Assembly: GCA_902363255.1 (NCBI GenBank)
Contig: CABIZO010000016.1
Location: 1-21,945 of the forward strand
Length of the DNA: 21,945 nucleotides
Direction: 5' to 3'
Source: Peptostreptococcaceae bacterium
Lineage (GTDB): Bacteria > Bacillota > Clostridia > Peptostreptococcales > Peptostreptococcaceae
Positions 14,096 to 21,933 of the stretch are shown here, one piece after another. Position 1 is the stretch's first letter, and every line of letters begins with the position of its first letter. The translations under genes and the position numbers were made by a program. Below the pieces are notes generated by a model that was not told the origin of the DNA, did no database searches, and worked only from the letters and a program-made list of their open reading frames with translations.

Positions 14096-14167
14096 AACAA
14101 TTGGTTACACAATTTGTTTCACCATTGGTTCAACCATTTGTTATACAATTGGTTGAACCAACTATTA
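14096..14167. repeat. 12-bp repeat array 3 (five units plus one degenerate)
   Basis: Units AACAATTGGTTA, CACAATTTGTTT, CACCATTGGTTC, AACCATTTGTTA, TACAATTGGTTG and the degenerate AACCAACTATTA. Arrays 2 and 3 flank the 44-bp AT-rich segment upstream of parA. This is the longest array and the best centromere candidate. The 14168-14370 stretch beyond it is AT-rich with no feature I can support. Confidence 0.87.
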
Positions 14168-14370
14168 AAATTATTAAAAAAATATACGAAACTTATTCTT
14201 CATATAAAATTATATTATGTAACGAAAACTTTTTCAACAAAAAGCGAAGATAATCGGAATAAAGTTAAACACTGACTTGTATAAAAATATTTATACGAAT
14301 AAGAAATGTTAAAATTTTAAGGAAATATCGGAAAAAAATATATTATTTGAAATGAAAATGTAATTTTTTC

Positions 14371-14399
14371 TTGTATTATGAAAAAAATCGTAGTAGAAT
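14371..14399 (+). promoter_or_regulatory. Promoter for the RNA at 14406-14693
   Basis: TTGTAT (14371-14376), a 17-bp spacer and TAGAAT (14394-14399). No coding frame follows. The -35 hexamer is the same as that of the antisense RNA promoter near rep. Confidence 0.55.
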
Positions 14400-14405
14400 G
14401 AATTT

Positions 14406-14693
14406 AGAAAAATTAAATAAAAAAAGTCTTAAATCTACAGTATATATAAAATGTTGGTCGCATCTTATATATATTAAACCTTAAAACTGTTGGTCGCAGT
14501 GTTAAAGAGTTAGTAAATTTAAAACTTCTTGTTTACAGATAAATAATCTAATAAGATTATATAAAATTTTTATGAAACTGTAAAGGTAGAATTTTTAAAA
14601 AAGTATACATAATGTAAAATTTTTATATACATTTACTTAACAACTAATGAACTTATAGCCTGTTTTTCAACAATTGAAGGACAGGCTTTTTTT
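14406..14693 (+). ncRNA. ~288-nt RNA with two tandem hairpins bearing identical TTGGTCG loops
   Basis: It has no plausible gene but does have a promoter and a terminator. Hairpin 1 pairs 14441-14453 with 14461-14473 (one A-C mismatch), with loop TTGGTCG at 14454-14460. Hairpin 2 pairs 14481-14489 with 14497-14505 (one mismatch), with the same loop at 14490-14496. The stems differ in sequence while the loop is the same, so the loop is the conserved element. Size, 5' start region (ATTAAATAAAAAAAG against ATTACATAAAAAAAG at 475-489), hairpin pair and terminator with trailing AATGC match the RNA at 463-747. Family and function unknown. Confidence 0.62.
14657..14693 (+). terminator. Intrinsic terminator of the 14406-14693 RNA
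   Basis: AGCCTGT (14657-14663) pairs with ACAGGCT (14681-14687), with a small inner TCAA/TTGA stem, followed by a run of T and AATGC as at 742-751. Confidence 0.85.
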
Positions 14694-14719
14694 AATGCTT
14701 AAAATAAATGTAAATCATG

Positions 14720-15140
14720 GAAAAAGAGGGAATGCCTGAAACCTCTCAAAAAAGTAGATAGGTTAGTTGAGCCGTTGCAAAAAATCAACAACTTAGAGTA
14801 GGCTGTTTCCCTTGTTGTGCCAATGATCCTAAGTGATAGGAGTTGACATCCAATAAAAAGGTCAGGTGGCAACCATATAATTTGCAGTGATGTGAATTAG
14901 GTCGTGTAATTACTGAGAGGTACAATGCTTTCAGTTGTTGGGTATGGATACAATAATAATAAAATTACATCCGAAAGGTAGTCTAACAAGGGATATGCTG
15001 AGGGCTCTAGAACTGAAAAAGGGGCTAACATATGACTAGACTCTATAGTAATAAGTCAGAAATACTGATTTATTGCTATAGGGTCTATCTATGTCCTCGG
15101 GATAGACATTCCCTAAGGCTAACTCATGGAAACACATTAT
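14720..15140 (+). ncRNA. Second large structured RNA, upstream of selD
   Basis: About 420 bases without a credible gene contain strong pairing on the plus strand. GGGAATG (14728-14734) pairs with CATTCCC (15107-15113), closing almost the whole region. A 21-bp uninterrupted stem pairs 15039-15059 with 15065-15085; three of its pairs are G-U on the RNA, which indicates that RNA structure rather than DNA symmetry is kept. GTCTATC (15083-15089) pairs with GATAGAC (15101-15107). GAGG (14726-14729) can instead pair locally with CCTC (14742-14745), so two folds compete at the 5' end. I cannot assign a family; a leader acting on selD is possible because selD begins 175 bases further on. Confidence 0.58.
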
Positions 15141-15314
15141 TTCAATACAAATAAAGATATTATATATAATAATTAAGTATTTCCATAAGAAGATTATGAA
15201 AACTACAAATAAGGTGTGCAAAGATTAAGTTTTGTTATAAAATATTTCTATAAGTAATTTGTAGAAGTAATGAGTTTATAATATAAATTTAAGAATTATA
15301 GAAAAGGGAAAAAT

Positions 15315-16367
15315 ATGATGACTGAAGATATAAAACTAACACATATGACAAAAACTGCTGGCTGAGCGGCTAAAATAGGTCCTGGGACCCTTGCTCAAGT
15401 TTTGGGCAATTTACCAAAGTTTCATGATGAAAACTTATTAGTAGGTGTGGAAACTAGTGATGATGCAGCAATTTATAAAGTAAGTGATGATCTTGCTTTA
15501 ATTCAGACACTAGACTTTTTCACTCCAATAGTTGATGATCCATATTTATTTGGACAAATAGCAGCGGCAAACTCTTTAAGTGACGTTTATGCCATGGGAG
15601 GAGAGCCAAAAACTGCTTTAAATATAGTTGGATTTCCAAACTGTTTAGACCCTAAAATACTAGGAAGAATTTTAGAAGGAGGAGCCTCTAAGGTTATGGA
15701 ATCTGGTGCAATACTTGCTGGAGGACACTCTATTCAAGATGATGAGCCTAAGTATGGTCTTAGTGTAACTGGTTTTGTAAATCCAAATAAAATATTTAAA
15801 AACTATGGCTCAAAGCCAGGAGACGTGATAATTCTTACTAAACAAATAGGAAGTGGCCTTATAAATACAGCAATAAAGGCAGAAATGGCTGAAAAGTCTC
15901 AAATAGATGAAGTTGTAACAGTTATGACTTCTCTTAATAAAAAGGCAAAAGAAGTTATAGAAAATTACAATATAAGCGCTTGTACAGATATAACAGGCTT
16001 TGGCCTTGCTGGACATGCTATGGAAATGGCATCTAGTTCTAATGTTACTTTTGAAATAGATGTACAAAAAGTACCATACATTGATGGTGCCATGGATTTT
16101 GCAAAAATGGGTCTAGTACCTGCTGGAACATATAGCAACAAGGATTATATCTCAAATGACGTAAATAGTGAAAATATAGAAGAATGTTTCATAGATGTAT
16201 TATATGATCCACAAACATCTGGTGGACTTTTAATTACAATACCAGAAAGTGAAGTTGAAAATATTATGAAAGATTTTGAAGATAAAAATATGGACACAAA
16301 AGTTGCTATTATAGGAAGAGTAATAGACAAACAAGAAAAAAGTATCAATTTAATTAAAGATCTTTAA
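15315..16367 (+). CDS. selD: Selenide, water dikinase SelD, itself a selenoprotein (Sec17)
   Basis: SelD makes selenophosphate, the Se donor for Sec-tRNA, from selenide and ATP. The 350-residue frame starts at ATG 15315 after AAAAGGGA and contains one TGA at 15363-15365, residue 17. The N-terminus reads KLTHMTKTAG-U-AAKIGPGTL; Sec17 and Lys20 occupy the same numbers as catalytic Cys17 and Lys20 of E. coli SelD. Downstream are the Asp-rich ATP/Mg motifs (ETSDDAAIYK, DDPYLFGQIAAANSLSDVYAMGG), GGHSIQDDEPKYG, DITGFGLAGHAMEM and DPQTSGGLL. A frame beginning after the TGA would lack the catalytic residue, so readthrough is clearly needed. It heads the sel operon. Confidence 0.96.
15363..15397 (+). 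promoter_or_regulatory. Sec codon and SECIS element of selD
   Basis: TGAGC (15363-15367), which includes the UGA itself, pairs with GCTCA (15393-15397). An upper stem GGTC (15378-15381) with GACC (15386-15389) presents the loop CTGG. This is the usual bacterial SECIS position and size. Confidence 0.82.
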
Positions 16368-16427
16368 ATATAAATTTAAATTATTAAAAGATTTTTAATT
16401 AAGAAGGGGAAAGGTCTTGAGCAAAAT

Positions 16428-17825
16428 ATGAACAAAAATACATTATTTAGAAATATACCGAAGGTTGACGTTCTATTAGAAAAAACTGAAATTGTAAAAC
16501 TAATAGAAAAATATCACAGAGATGTAGTTGTAGACGTTATTAGGGAAGAAATAGATAAACTTAGAAATTTTATAAAAGAAAATGATGATATAGATTCAAT
16601 TGAGGAGAAAATAAATAACTTAGTAGAAAATATTACATCAAGTGTTAAAAAAGTTTACTCATATAATTTGAGAAAAGTCATAAATGGAACGGGAACCATA
16701 CTTCATACAAACTTAGGCAGAGCCATAATTTCTAAAAAACATGCCAATTATTTAAGTGATGTTGTGACAAGTTATTCTAATTTGGAGTATAACTTGGAAG
16801 AAGGAAAAAGGGGAGAGCGTTACTCTCATTTTGAAAAATTAATCTGCAAAATAACTGGCGCAGAGTCTGCAATGGCAGTAAATAATAATGCTGCAGCAGT
16901 TATGCTTGTTTTATCATCTATGGCAGAAGATAAAGAAGTTATAGTTTCTAGAGGAGAACTTGTGGAAGTTGGAGGCAAATTTAGAATACCAGATGTGATG
17001 AAAAGTTCCAATGCTCACTTGGTGGAAATAGGAACTACAAATAAAACTCATCTGGAAGATTATGAAGATGCAATTACTGAAAATACAGGGGCCTTATTAA
17101 AGGTTCACACAAGTAATTTTAAAATACTAGGATTTACTGAAAGTGTATCCGTAGATGAACTTTGTAAACTGGGAAGAGAAAAGGACATTCCAGTTATAGA
17201 GGATATAGGAAGTGGTGTTTTAATTGATCTTAGTAAGTATGGTTTGGAATACGAACCTACTGTGCAAGACTCCATAAAAGCAGGTGTAGATATAGTTTCT
17301 TTCTCAGGAGACAAGCTCTTAGGAGGGCCTCAGGCTGGAATTATTGTTGGAAAGAAGAAATATATAGACAAGATGAAAAAGAACCCTCTTACAAGGGCTT
17401 TTAGAATTGATAAGTTCACTGCAACAATACTTGAAATGATATTCCACGAGTATCTAAACGAAGAAGATGCCATAAAAAATATACCAATACTTTCACTTAT
17501 AACTAAGGACATAAAAGAAATAGAAGAAAGTGCAAATAAGTTATATGAAAAATTAAGTAATATAAAAGATGTGGCAAATGTGGAAATAGAAGATACCTTA
17601 TCTCAAATTGGAGGAGGATCTTTACCAGCAGAAAGAATTAAAAGTAAATGCATAACTATAATGCCTAAAAATATATCAACATCAGCATTAGAAGAAAAAC
17701 TAAGACAGGAAGAAAATCCAGTTGTAGGAAGAATAAGTGATGATAAGTTGATATTAGATATGAGAACAGTTTTAGAAGATGAAATAGATATATTATCGCA
17801 AAAAATAATTGGTATTTTAAAATAA
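16428..17825 (+). CDS. selA: L-seryl-tRNA(Sec) selenium transferase SelA
   Basis: SelA converts Ser-tRNA(Sec) to Sec-tRNA(Sec) with selenophosphate, using pyridoxal phosphate. The 465-residue length is normal. The N-terminal ~80 residues (RNIPKVDVLLEK...) are the tRNA-binding domain, followed by NGTGTILHTNLGRA and the PLP core; SFSGDK296LLGGPQAG carries the Schiff-base Lys (Lys295 in E. coli). R-x-x-R-x-DK near 390-400 and IGGGSLPAE close the fold. The ATG lies 60 bases after selD, with a GGGGAAAGG site somewhat far upstream. The stop codon shares two bases with a 12-bp plasmid repeat array. The operon order selD-selA-selB is usual for clostridia. Confidence 0.97.
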   Translation: MNKNTLFRNIPKVDVLLEKTEIVKLIEKYHRDVVVDVIREEIDKLRNFIKENDDIDSIEEKINNLVENITSSVKKVYSYNLRKVINGTGTILHTNLGRAIISKKHANYLSDVVTSYSNLEYNLEEGKRGERYSHFEKLICKITGAESAMAVNNNAAAVMLVLSSMAEDKEVIVSRGELVEVGGKFRIPDVMKSSNAHLVEIGTTNKTHLEDYEDAITENTGALLKVHTSNFKILGFTESVSVDELCKLGREKDIPVIEDIGSGVLIDLSKYGLEYEPTVQDSIKAGVDIVSFSGDKLLGGPQAGIIVGKKKYIDKMKKNPLTRAFRIDKFTATILEMIFHEYLNEEDAIKNIPILSLITKDIKEIEESANKLYEKLSNIKDVANVEIEDTLSQIGGGSLPAERIKSKCITIMPKNISTSALEEKLRQEENPVVGRISDDKLILDMRTVLEDEIDILSQKIIGILK

Positions 17826-17871
17826 CCAATTGTACAACCAATTGTTACACAAATTGTTCAACAATTGGTTG
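17824..17871. repeat. 12-bp repeat array 4 (four units) between selA and selB
   Basis: Units AACCAATTGTAC, AACCAATTGTTA, CACAAATTGTTC, AACAATTGGTTG match the partition-type arrays near parA. A lone similar unit follows at about 17932. The array overlaps the last two bases of the selA stop codon. Confidence 0.85.
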
Positions 17872-17973
17872 TTAATATTAGATAAATACAGGGTTTTATA
17901 AAAATAATTTTTTAATAAATAAGTAAATGTTTAACAATTGCTTTTAAGTTAAGATAGCAAAAGGGGAGCAAAA

Positions 17974-19881
17974 ATGAAGAATATTATAATCGGAACAGCA
18001 GGACATATAGACCACGGAAAAACTGCTTTAATTAGAGCCTTAACAGGAAAAGAAACAGACAGATGGGAAGAAGAAAAAAGAAGAGGAATTACCATAGACC
18101 TTGGATTTACTTATTTTGACTTACCATCAGGAGATAGGGCTGGAATAATAGACGTTCCAGGTCATGAAAAGTTTGTAAACAACATGTTAGCAGGAGTAAT
18201 AGGGATGGATCTTGTTATGCTTGTTGTTGCTGCTGATGAGGGAATGATGCCACAAACGCGTGAACACGTGGACATTATGAGTCAACTAGGTGTAGATAAA
18301 AGTATAGTAGTTTTAAATAAATGTGACTTAGTTGATGATGAGTGGAAAGAGTTGGTAAAAGAAGAAATCAAAGAAGAACTAGTAGGTTCAGTATTTGAAA
18401 ATGCTAAAATGATAGAAGTATCAGCCATAACAGGTGAAGGTATAGATGATTTAGTAAAAGAAATAGTTCATATGACACAAGATGAAGTGACTGCAAAGGA
18501 TATAAATACTATAGCACGCCTTCCAATAGACAGAAGTTTTAGTATATCAGGTTTTGGAACCATAGTAACGGGAACTTTAATTTCAGGAAGCATAAAAAAA
18601 GATGATGAATTGGAAATTTATCCTACAGGTAAAAAAGCAAAAATAAGAAGTATCCAAGTTCATGGAAAAGACGTGAAAGAATGTTTTGCAGGGCAAAGAA
18701 GTGCCATAAATATTTCAAATCTTAAAAAAGATGAAATAAAAAGAGGATACGTATTAGCACCACCAAGCTCTTTAGAAGACACTATGATGTTGGATGTAAA
18801 ATTAAATGTATTAAATTCTAGTAACAGAATTCTATCAAATAGATGTAGACTTCATTTATTTACTGGAACTTCAGAAGTTTTATGTAGAGCAGTGCTTTTA
18901 GACGTTGAAGAGGCTGGACCTGGAGATTCTTGTTACGCCCAACTTAGAATGGAAGAGAAAATAGCCGTAAGAAGAGGAGATAAATTCATAGTTCGTTTCT
19001 ATTCTCCGTTAGAAACTGTGGGGGGAGGAGTCATACTAGACGCAAACCCTACAAAGAAAACTCCTTTTAACAAGGCCCAACTGGAAGAAGTAAAAAGAAA
19101 AGAAGAAGGATCTCGCACTGATATAGTTGAGTTATTAGTAAAAAAACATCCAGAGATGATAACTATAAAAGAAATAGGAAAGCTTACAGGATTATCTTTA
19201 GAGGAAGTAAGTGAATGTATAAATGAATTAAAAGAAGAGAACTTAGTTTTTACTTATGAAATGAAAAAAGATATTTACGTATATCACAGCAGTGAAGAGA
19301 TGAGGCTAAAAAGAGAAACATTAGAGTCTATAAAGAATTTCCACAATGGAAATCCATACAAATTTGGTGTGGGGAAATCTCTTATTAAAACAAAGTTATA
19401 TCCTAATATAAAACAAAATGTTTTCGACCAAATTATTTATAAATTCATCTGTGAAAATGAAATAAAAAAATATAAAGAATACCTAAGTTTAAATGATTTT
19501 GAAATAAATAAAGATAGAATGTTCCAAAGCGTTGAGAAAACTTTAGTAAATACTTATAAAAAAGCAGAATTTGACTTTGTAAGACTTAGTGAAATAAACT
19601 TTAATGCAGATGAAAACATAGTGAGAGATGTGTTAAATGTTTTAATAGATGAGGAAAAGATAGTAAAGATAAATGATGAGATGTTTACACTAAAATCTCT
19701 TATGGATAAAGCAGAAATAGTTGTTCGTGAAAAATTAGAAAAGGACAAATTAGTTACTATTTCTGGGCTTAGAGACGCCCTAAACACATCAAGAAAAAGT
19801 GCCAAACCAATACTTGAATACTTTGACAATATGAAAATTACAAGAAAAAACGGCGCAGAAAGTGAAAGGGTGGCATATTAA
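17974..19881 (+). CDS. selB: Selenocysteine-specific elongation factor SelB
   Basis: SelB is the EF-Tu-like GTPase that brings Sec-tRNA(Sec) to the ribosome at UGA codons by binding the SECIS. The 635-residue protein shows the G motifs GHIDHGKT (10-17), DVPGHE (60-65) and NKCD (115-118), then two beta-barrel domains and an EF-Tu-like third domain (to ~370), and C-terminal winged helices (~380-635, for example ITIKEIGKLTGLSLEEVSECINELKEE and KLVTISGLRDALNTSRKSAKPILEYFD) that read the SECIS hairpin. AAAGGGGAG precedes the ATG. The 148-base gap after selA contains the repeat array, so selB may be partly decoupled. The stop codon is one base before the lysR ATG. Confidence 0.97.
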   Translation: MKNIIIGTAGHIDHGKTALIRALTGKETDRWEEEKRRGITIDLGFTYFDLPSGDRAGIIDVPGHEKFVNNMLAGVIGMDLVMLVVAADEGMMPQTREHVDIMSQLGVDKSIVVLNKCDLVDDEWKELVKEEIKEELVGSVFENAKMIEVSAITGEGIDDLVKEIVHMTQDEVTAKDINTIARLPIDRSFSISGFGTIVTGTLISGSIKKDDELEIYPTGKKAKIRSIQVHGKDVKECFAGQRSAINISNLKKDEIKRGYVLAPPSSLEDTMMLDVKLNVLNSSNRILSNRCRLHLFTGTSEVLCRAVLLDVEEAGPGDSCYAQLRMEEKIAVRRGDKFIVRFYSPLETVGGGVILDANPTKKTPFNKAQLEEVKRKEEGSRTDIVELLVKKHPEMITIKEIGKLTGLSLEEVSECINELKEENLVFTYEMKKDIYVYHSSEEMRLKRETLESIKNFHNGNPYKFGVGKSLIKTKLYPNIKQNVFDQIIYKFICENEIKKYKEYLSLNDFEINKDRMFQSVEKTLVNTYKKAEFDFVRLSEINFNADENIVRDVLNVLIDEEKIVKINDEMFTLKSLMDKAEIVVREKLEKDKLVTISGLRDALNTSRKSAKPILEYFDNMKITRKNGAESERVAY

Positions 19882-19882
19882 T

Positions 19883-20776
19883 ATGAATTTAAAACAATTA
19901 GAATCATTTACATTAATAATAGAAAGTAGAAGTTTTTCTCAGGCTGCAAAGAAACTATTTTTAACACAGCCTACAATATCTTCTCATATTTCTCTATTAG
20001 AAAAGGAGTTAAATACTCAACTTCTTATAAGAACTACAAAGGATGTATATCCAACAGAAGATGGTAAAAAACTTTATACTTATGCAAAACAAATATTAAA
20101 CTTACAAAATACAATTTTCCAAGAATTTAATGTTAAAAATGAAGAAAGTAATTTATTAACAGTGGGAGCATCAACTATCCCAGAACAATATATACTTCCA
20201 GAAGTTTTACCAAAATATATAAGAAAAAATAAAAGTGAATTAAAAATACTTCAAGGAGATTCTAGTGAAGTTATAAATAAAATAATAAACAAAGAAGTGG
20301 AAGTAGGCCTTGTTGGAACAGAAATAGAAAATTCATCTTTAATATTTGAACCTTTTTACAAAGATAAGTTAGTTATTATAACACCTGTAACTGATAAATA
20401 TATAAAGATGAAAGAAGAAGGTTTCCATGTAAAGGATTTATTAAAAGAGCCAATAATAATGAGAGAAGAAGGATCTGGAACAAGAAAAGAAATAAGAGAA
20501 TTTTTAAAGGCTCATAATTTTGATATAAATAAGTTAAATGTAATAGCCACACTAAATTCAATAGAAGCCATAAAAAAATCAGTTCGAAATAATATGGGAA
20601 TATCCATAGTATCAAACTTGGCTGTTGAAGATTTTGCAAAAGACAACAAAGTCTTAGTGTTTGAATTTAAAGAAATGAATATGTACAGAAACTTATATAT
20701 AGTTAGAAATAAAGAAATGTACATGTCAAAGTGTGCACTTAAATTTATTAAATTTATAAGAGAGTTTTTTAATTAG
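19883..20776 (+). CDS. LysR-family regulator in the selenium operon
   Basis: The 297-residue protein is a LysR-type transcriptional regulator. Residues 1-60 (MNLKQLESFTLIIESRSFSQAAKKLFLTQPTISSHISLLEKEL) are the winged helix-turn-helix; the rest is a periplasmic-binding-protein-like effector domain, with GASTIPEQYILPEVLP and EEGSGTRKEI as recognisable blocks. The start is ATG 19883, eight bases after AAAGGGTGG; an in-frame GTG at 19862 lies before that site. It begins one base after selB, so it is coupled to it. LysR regulators of this kind recur beside sel genes in Firmicutes, and sensing of a selenium or sulfur species is likely but unproven. The triplicated operator at 365-434 is a candidate target. 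Confidence 0.9.
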   Translation: MNLKQLESFTLIIESRSFSQAAKKLFLTQPTISSHISLLEKELNTQLLIRTTKDVYPTEDGKKLYTYAKQILNLQNTIFQEFNVKNEESNLLTVGASTIPEQYILPEVLPKYIRKNKSELKILQGDSSEVINKIINKEVEVGLVGTEIENSSLIFEPFYKDKLVIITPVTDKYIKMKEEGFHVKDLLKEPIIMREEGSGTRKEIREFLKAHNFDINKLNVIATLNSIEAIKKSVRNNMGISIVSNLAVEDFAKDNKVLVFEFKEMNMYRNLYIVRNKEMYMSKCALKFIKFIREFFN

Positions 20777-20790
20777 AAAAAGGTGATAAA

Positions 20791-21933
20791 ATGATATATT
20801 TAGATAATGCTGCCACAACTATGAAAAAACCACAGTGTGTTATAGATGCAGTAGTTAACGCCATGACACATATGGGAAACGCAGGACGTGGAGCAAATGA
20901 AGCATCACTAGATGCATCTAGAATAATTTATGATACAAGAGAAAAAATTTCAGATTTATTTAATTTACAAAATCCATCACGTGTGGCTTTTACTTGTAAC
21001 TCAACGGAGAGTTTAAATACAGCCATAAAGGGAACATTAACAGATAAGGATCATGCAATAACAACTGCTCTAGAGCACAACTCTGTACTTCGTCCTTTAT
21101 ACGAATTAGAGTCTGAAGGTATGGAACTTTCTGTTGTAAATTGTGATGAAAATGGAAATATAGACTACAATGATTTTGAAAAATTAATAAAAGAAAATAC
21201 AAAGGCCATAGTTTGTACTCATGCATCTAATTTGGTAGGAAACGTATTAGACCTTGATAAAATAGGAGAAATAGCTAAAAAGCATAACTTAATATTTATA
21301 GTGGATGCATCTCAAAGTGCTGGAGTTTTTCCTATAGACATGCAGGATATGAATATAGATATTCTTTGTTTCACAGGTCATAAAGGATTACTTGGGCCTC
21401 AAGGAACAGGAGGACTTTGTGTAAGAGAAAATATAAATGTAAGACCTTTAAAAGTAGGTGGAAGTGGAGTTAATACTTTTTCAAAAACTCATCCAGAGGC
21501 CATGCCAACAATACTAGAAGCAGGAACTCTAAATGGACATGCTTTAGCTGGATTAAATGCAGCACTTGATTATTTAAAAGAAGAAGGAATAGAAAACATT
21601 CAAAAAAGAGAAGAAGAATTAATGCTTAGATTTTACAATGGTATAAAAGATATCAAAGATATTAAAATCTACGGAAACTTTGAAAATAAAAGAGCAGCCA
21701 TAGTTGCCTTTAACGTGGGCAATATAGATTCTGCAGCATTTTCTGATGAATTAAGTTTATATTACAATATTTCCACAAGACCAGGAGCACACTGCGCACC
21801 ACTTATGCATAAAGCCATGAACACAGTGGATCAAGGTGCCGTAAGATTTTCTTTTTCACATTACAACACAGAAGAAGAAATAGACACTGCCATAAATGCA
21901 GTCAAAGAAATTGCAGCAAGTTATAATGAATAA
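20791..21933 (+). CDS. Cysteine desulfurase / selenocysteine lyase-like class V aminotransferase
   Basis: The 380-residue PLP enzyme matches the NifS/SufS fold. MIYLDNAATT opens it, NSTESLN and EHNSV follow, VDASQSAG holds the PLP-ring Asp, and FTGHK198GLLGPQG holds the PLP Lys. RPGAHC335APLMH carries the Cys nucleophile of the desulfurase. It resembles the EF2568-type family often found in selenium-metabolism loci, where it probably mobilises Se or S from cysteine-type donors for SelD. The start is after AAAAGGTGATAAA, 14 bases from the lysR stop. The gene's last 112 bases reappear at the start of the window because the molecule is circular, and the DUF3343 gene follows across the junction. 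Confidence 0.93.
   Translation: MIYLDNAATTMKKPQCVIDAVVNAMTHMGNAGRGANEASLDASRIIYDTREKISDLFNLQNPSRVAFTCNSTESLNTAIKGTLTDKDHAITTALEHNSVLRPLYELESEGMELSVVNCDENGNIDYNDFEKLIKENTKAIVCTHASNLVGNVLDLDKIGEIAKKHNLIFIVDASQSAGVFPIDMQDMNIDILCFTGHKGLLGPQGTGGLCVRENINVRPLKVGGSGVNTFSKTHPEAMPTILEAGTLNGHALAGLNAALDYLKEEGIENIQKREEELMLRFYNGIKDIKDIKIYGNFENKRAAIVAFNVGNIDSAAFSDELSLYYNISTRPGAHCAPLMHKAMNTVDQGAVRFSFSHYNTEEEIDTAINAVKEIAASYNE

Noticed and set aside
12644..14167. CRISPR array
   Set aside because: The repeats are 12 bp, directly abutting, without unique spacers, and there are no cas genes.
14081..14275. A 64-codon open frame on the plus strand over repeat array 3
   Set aside because: Its first half is just translation of the 12-bp repeats (NWLHN..-type repeats), with no ribosome binding site.
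14720..15140. Group I or group II intron, or IS605-type omega RNA
   Set aside because: I could not find a group I P7/P3 core, a group II domain V, or any tnpB, iscB or reverse transcriptase gene nearby. A family search is still the decisive test.
15036..15221. A 61-codon minus-strand open frame upstream of selD
   Set aside because: It covers the 21-bp RNA stem, has low-complexity hydrophobic content and no ribosome binding site.
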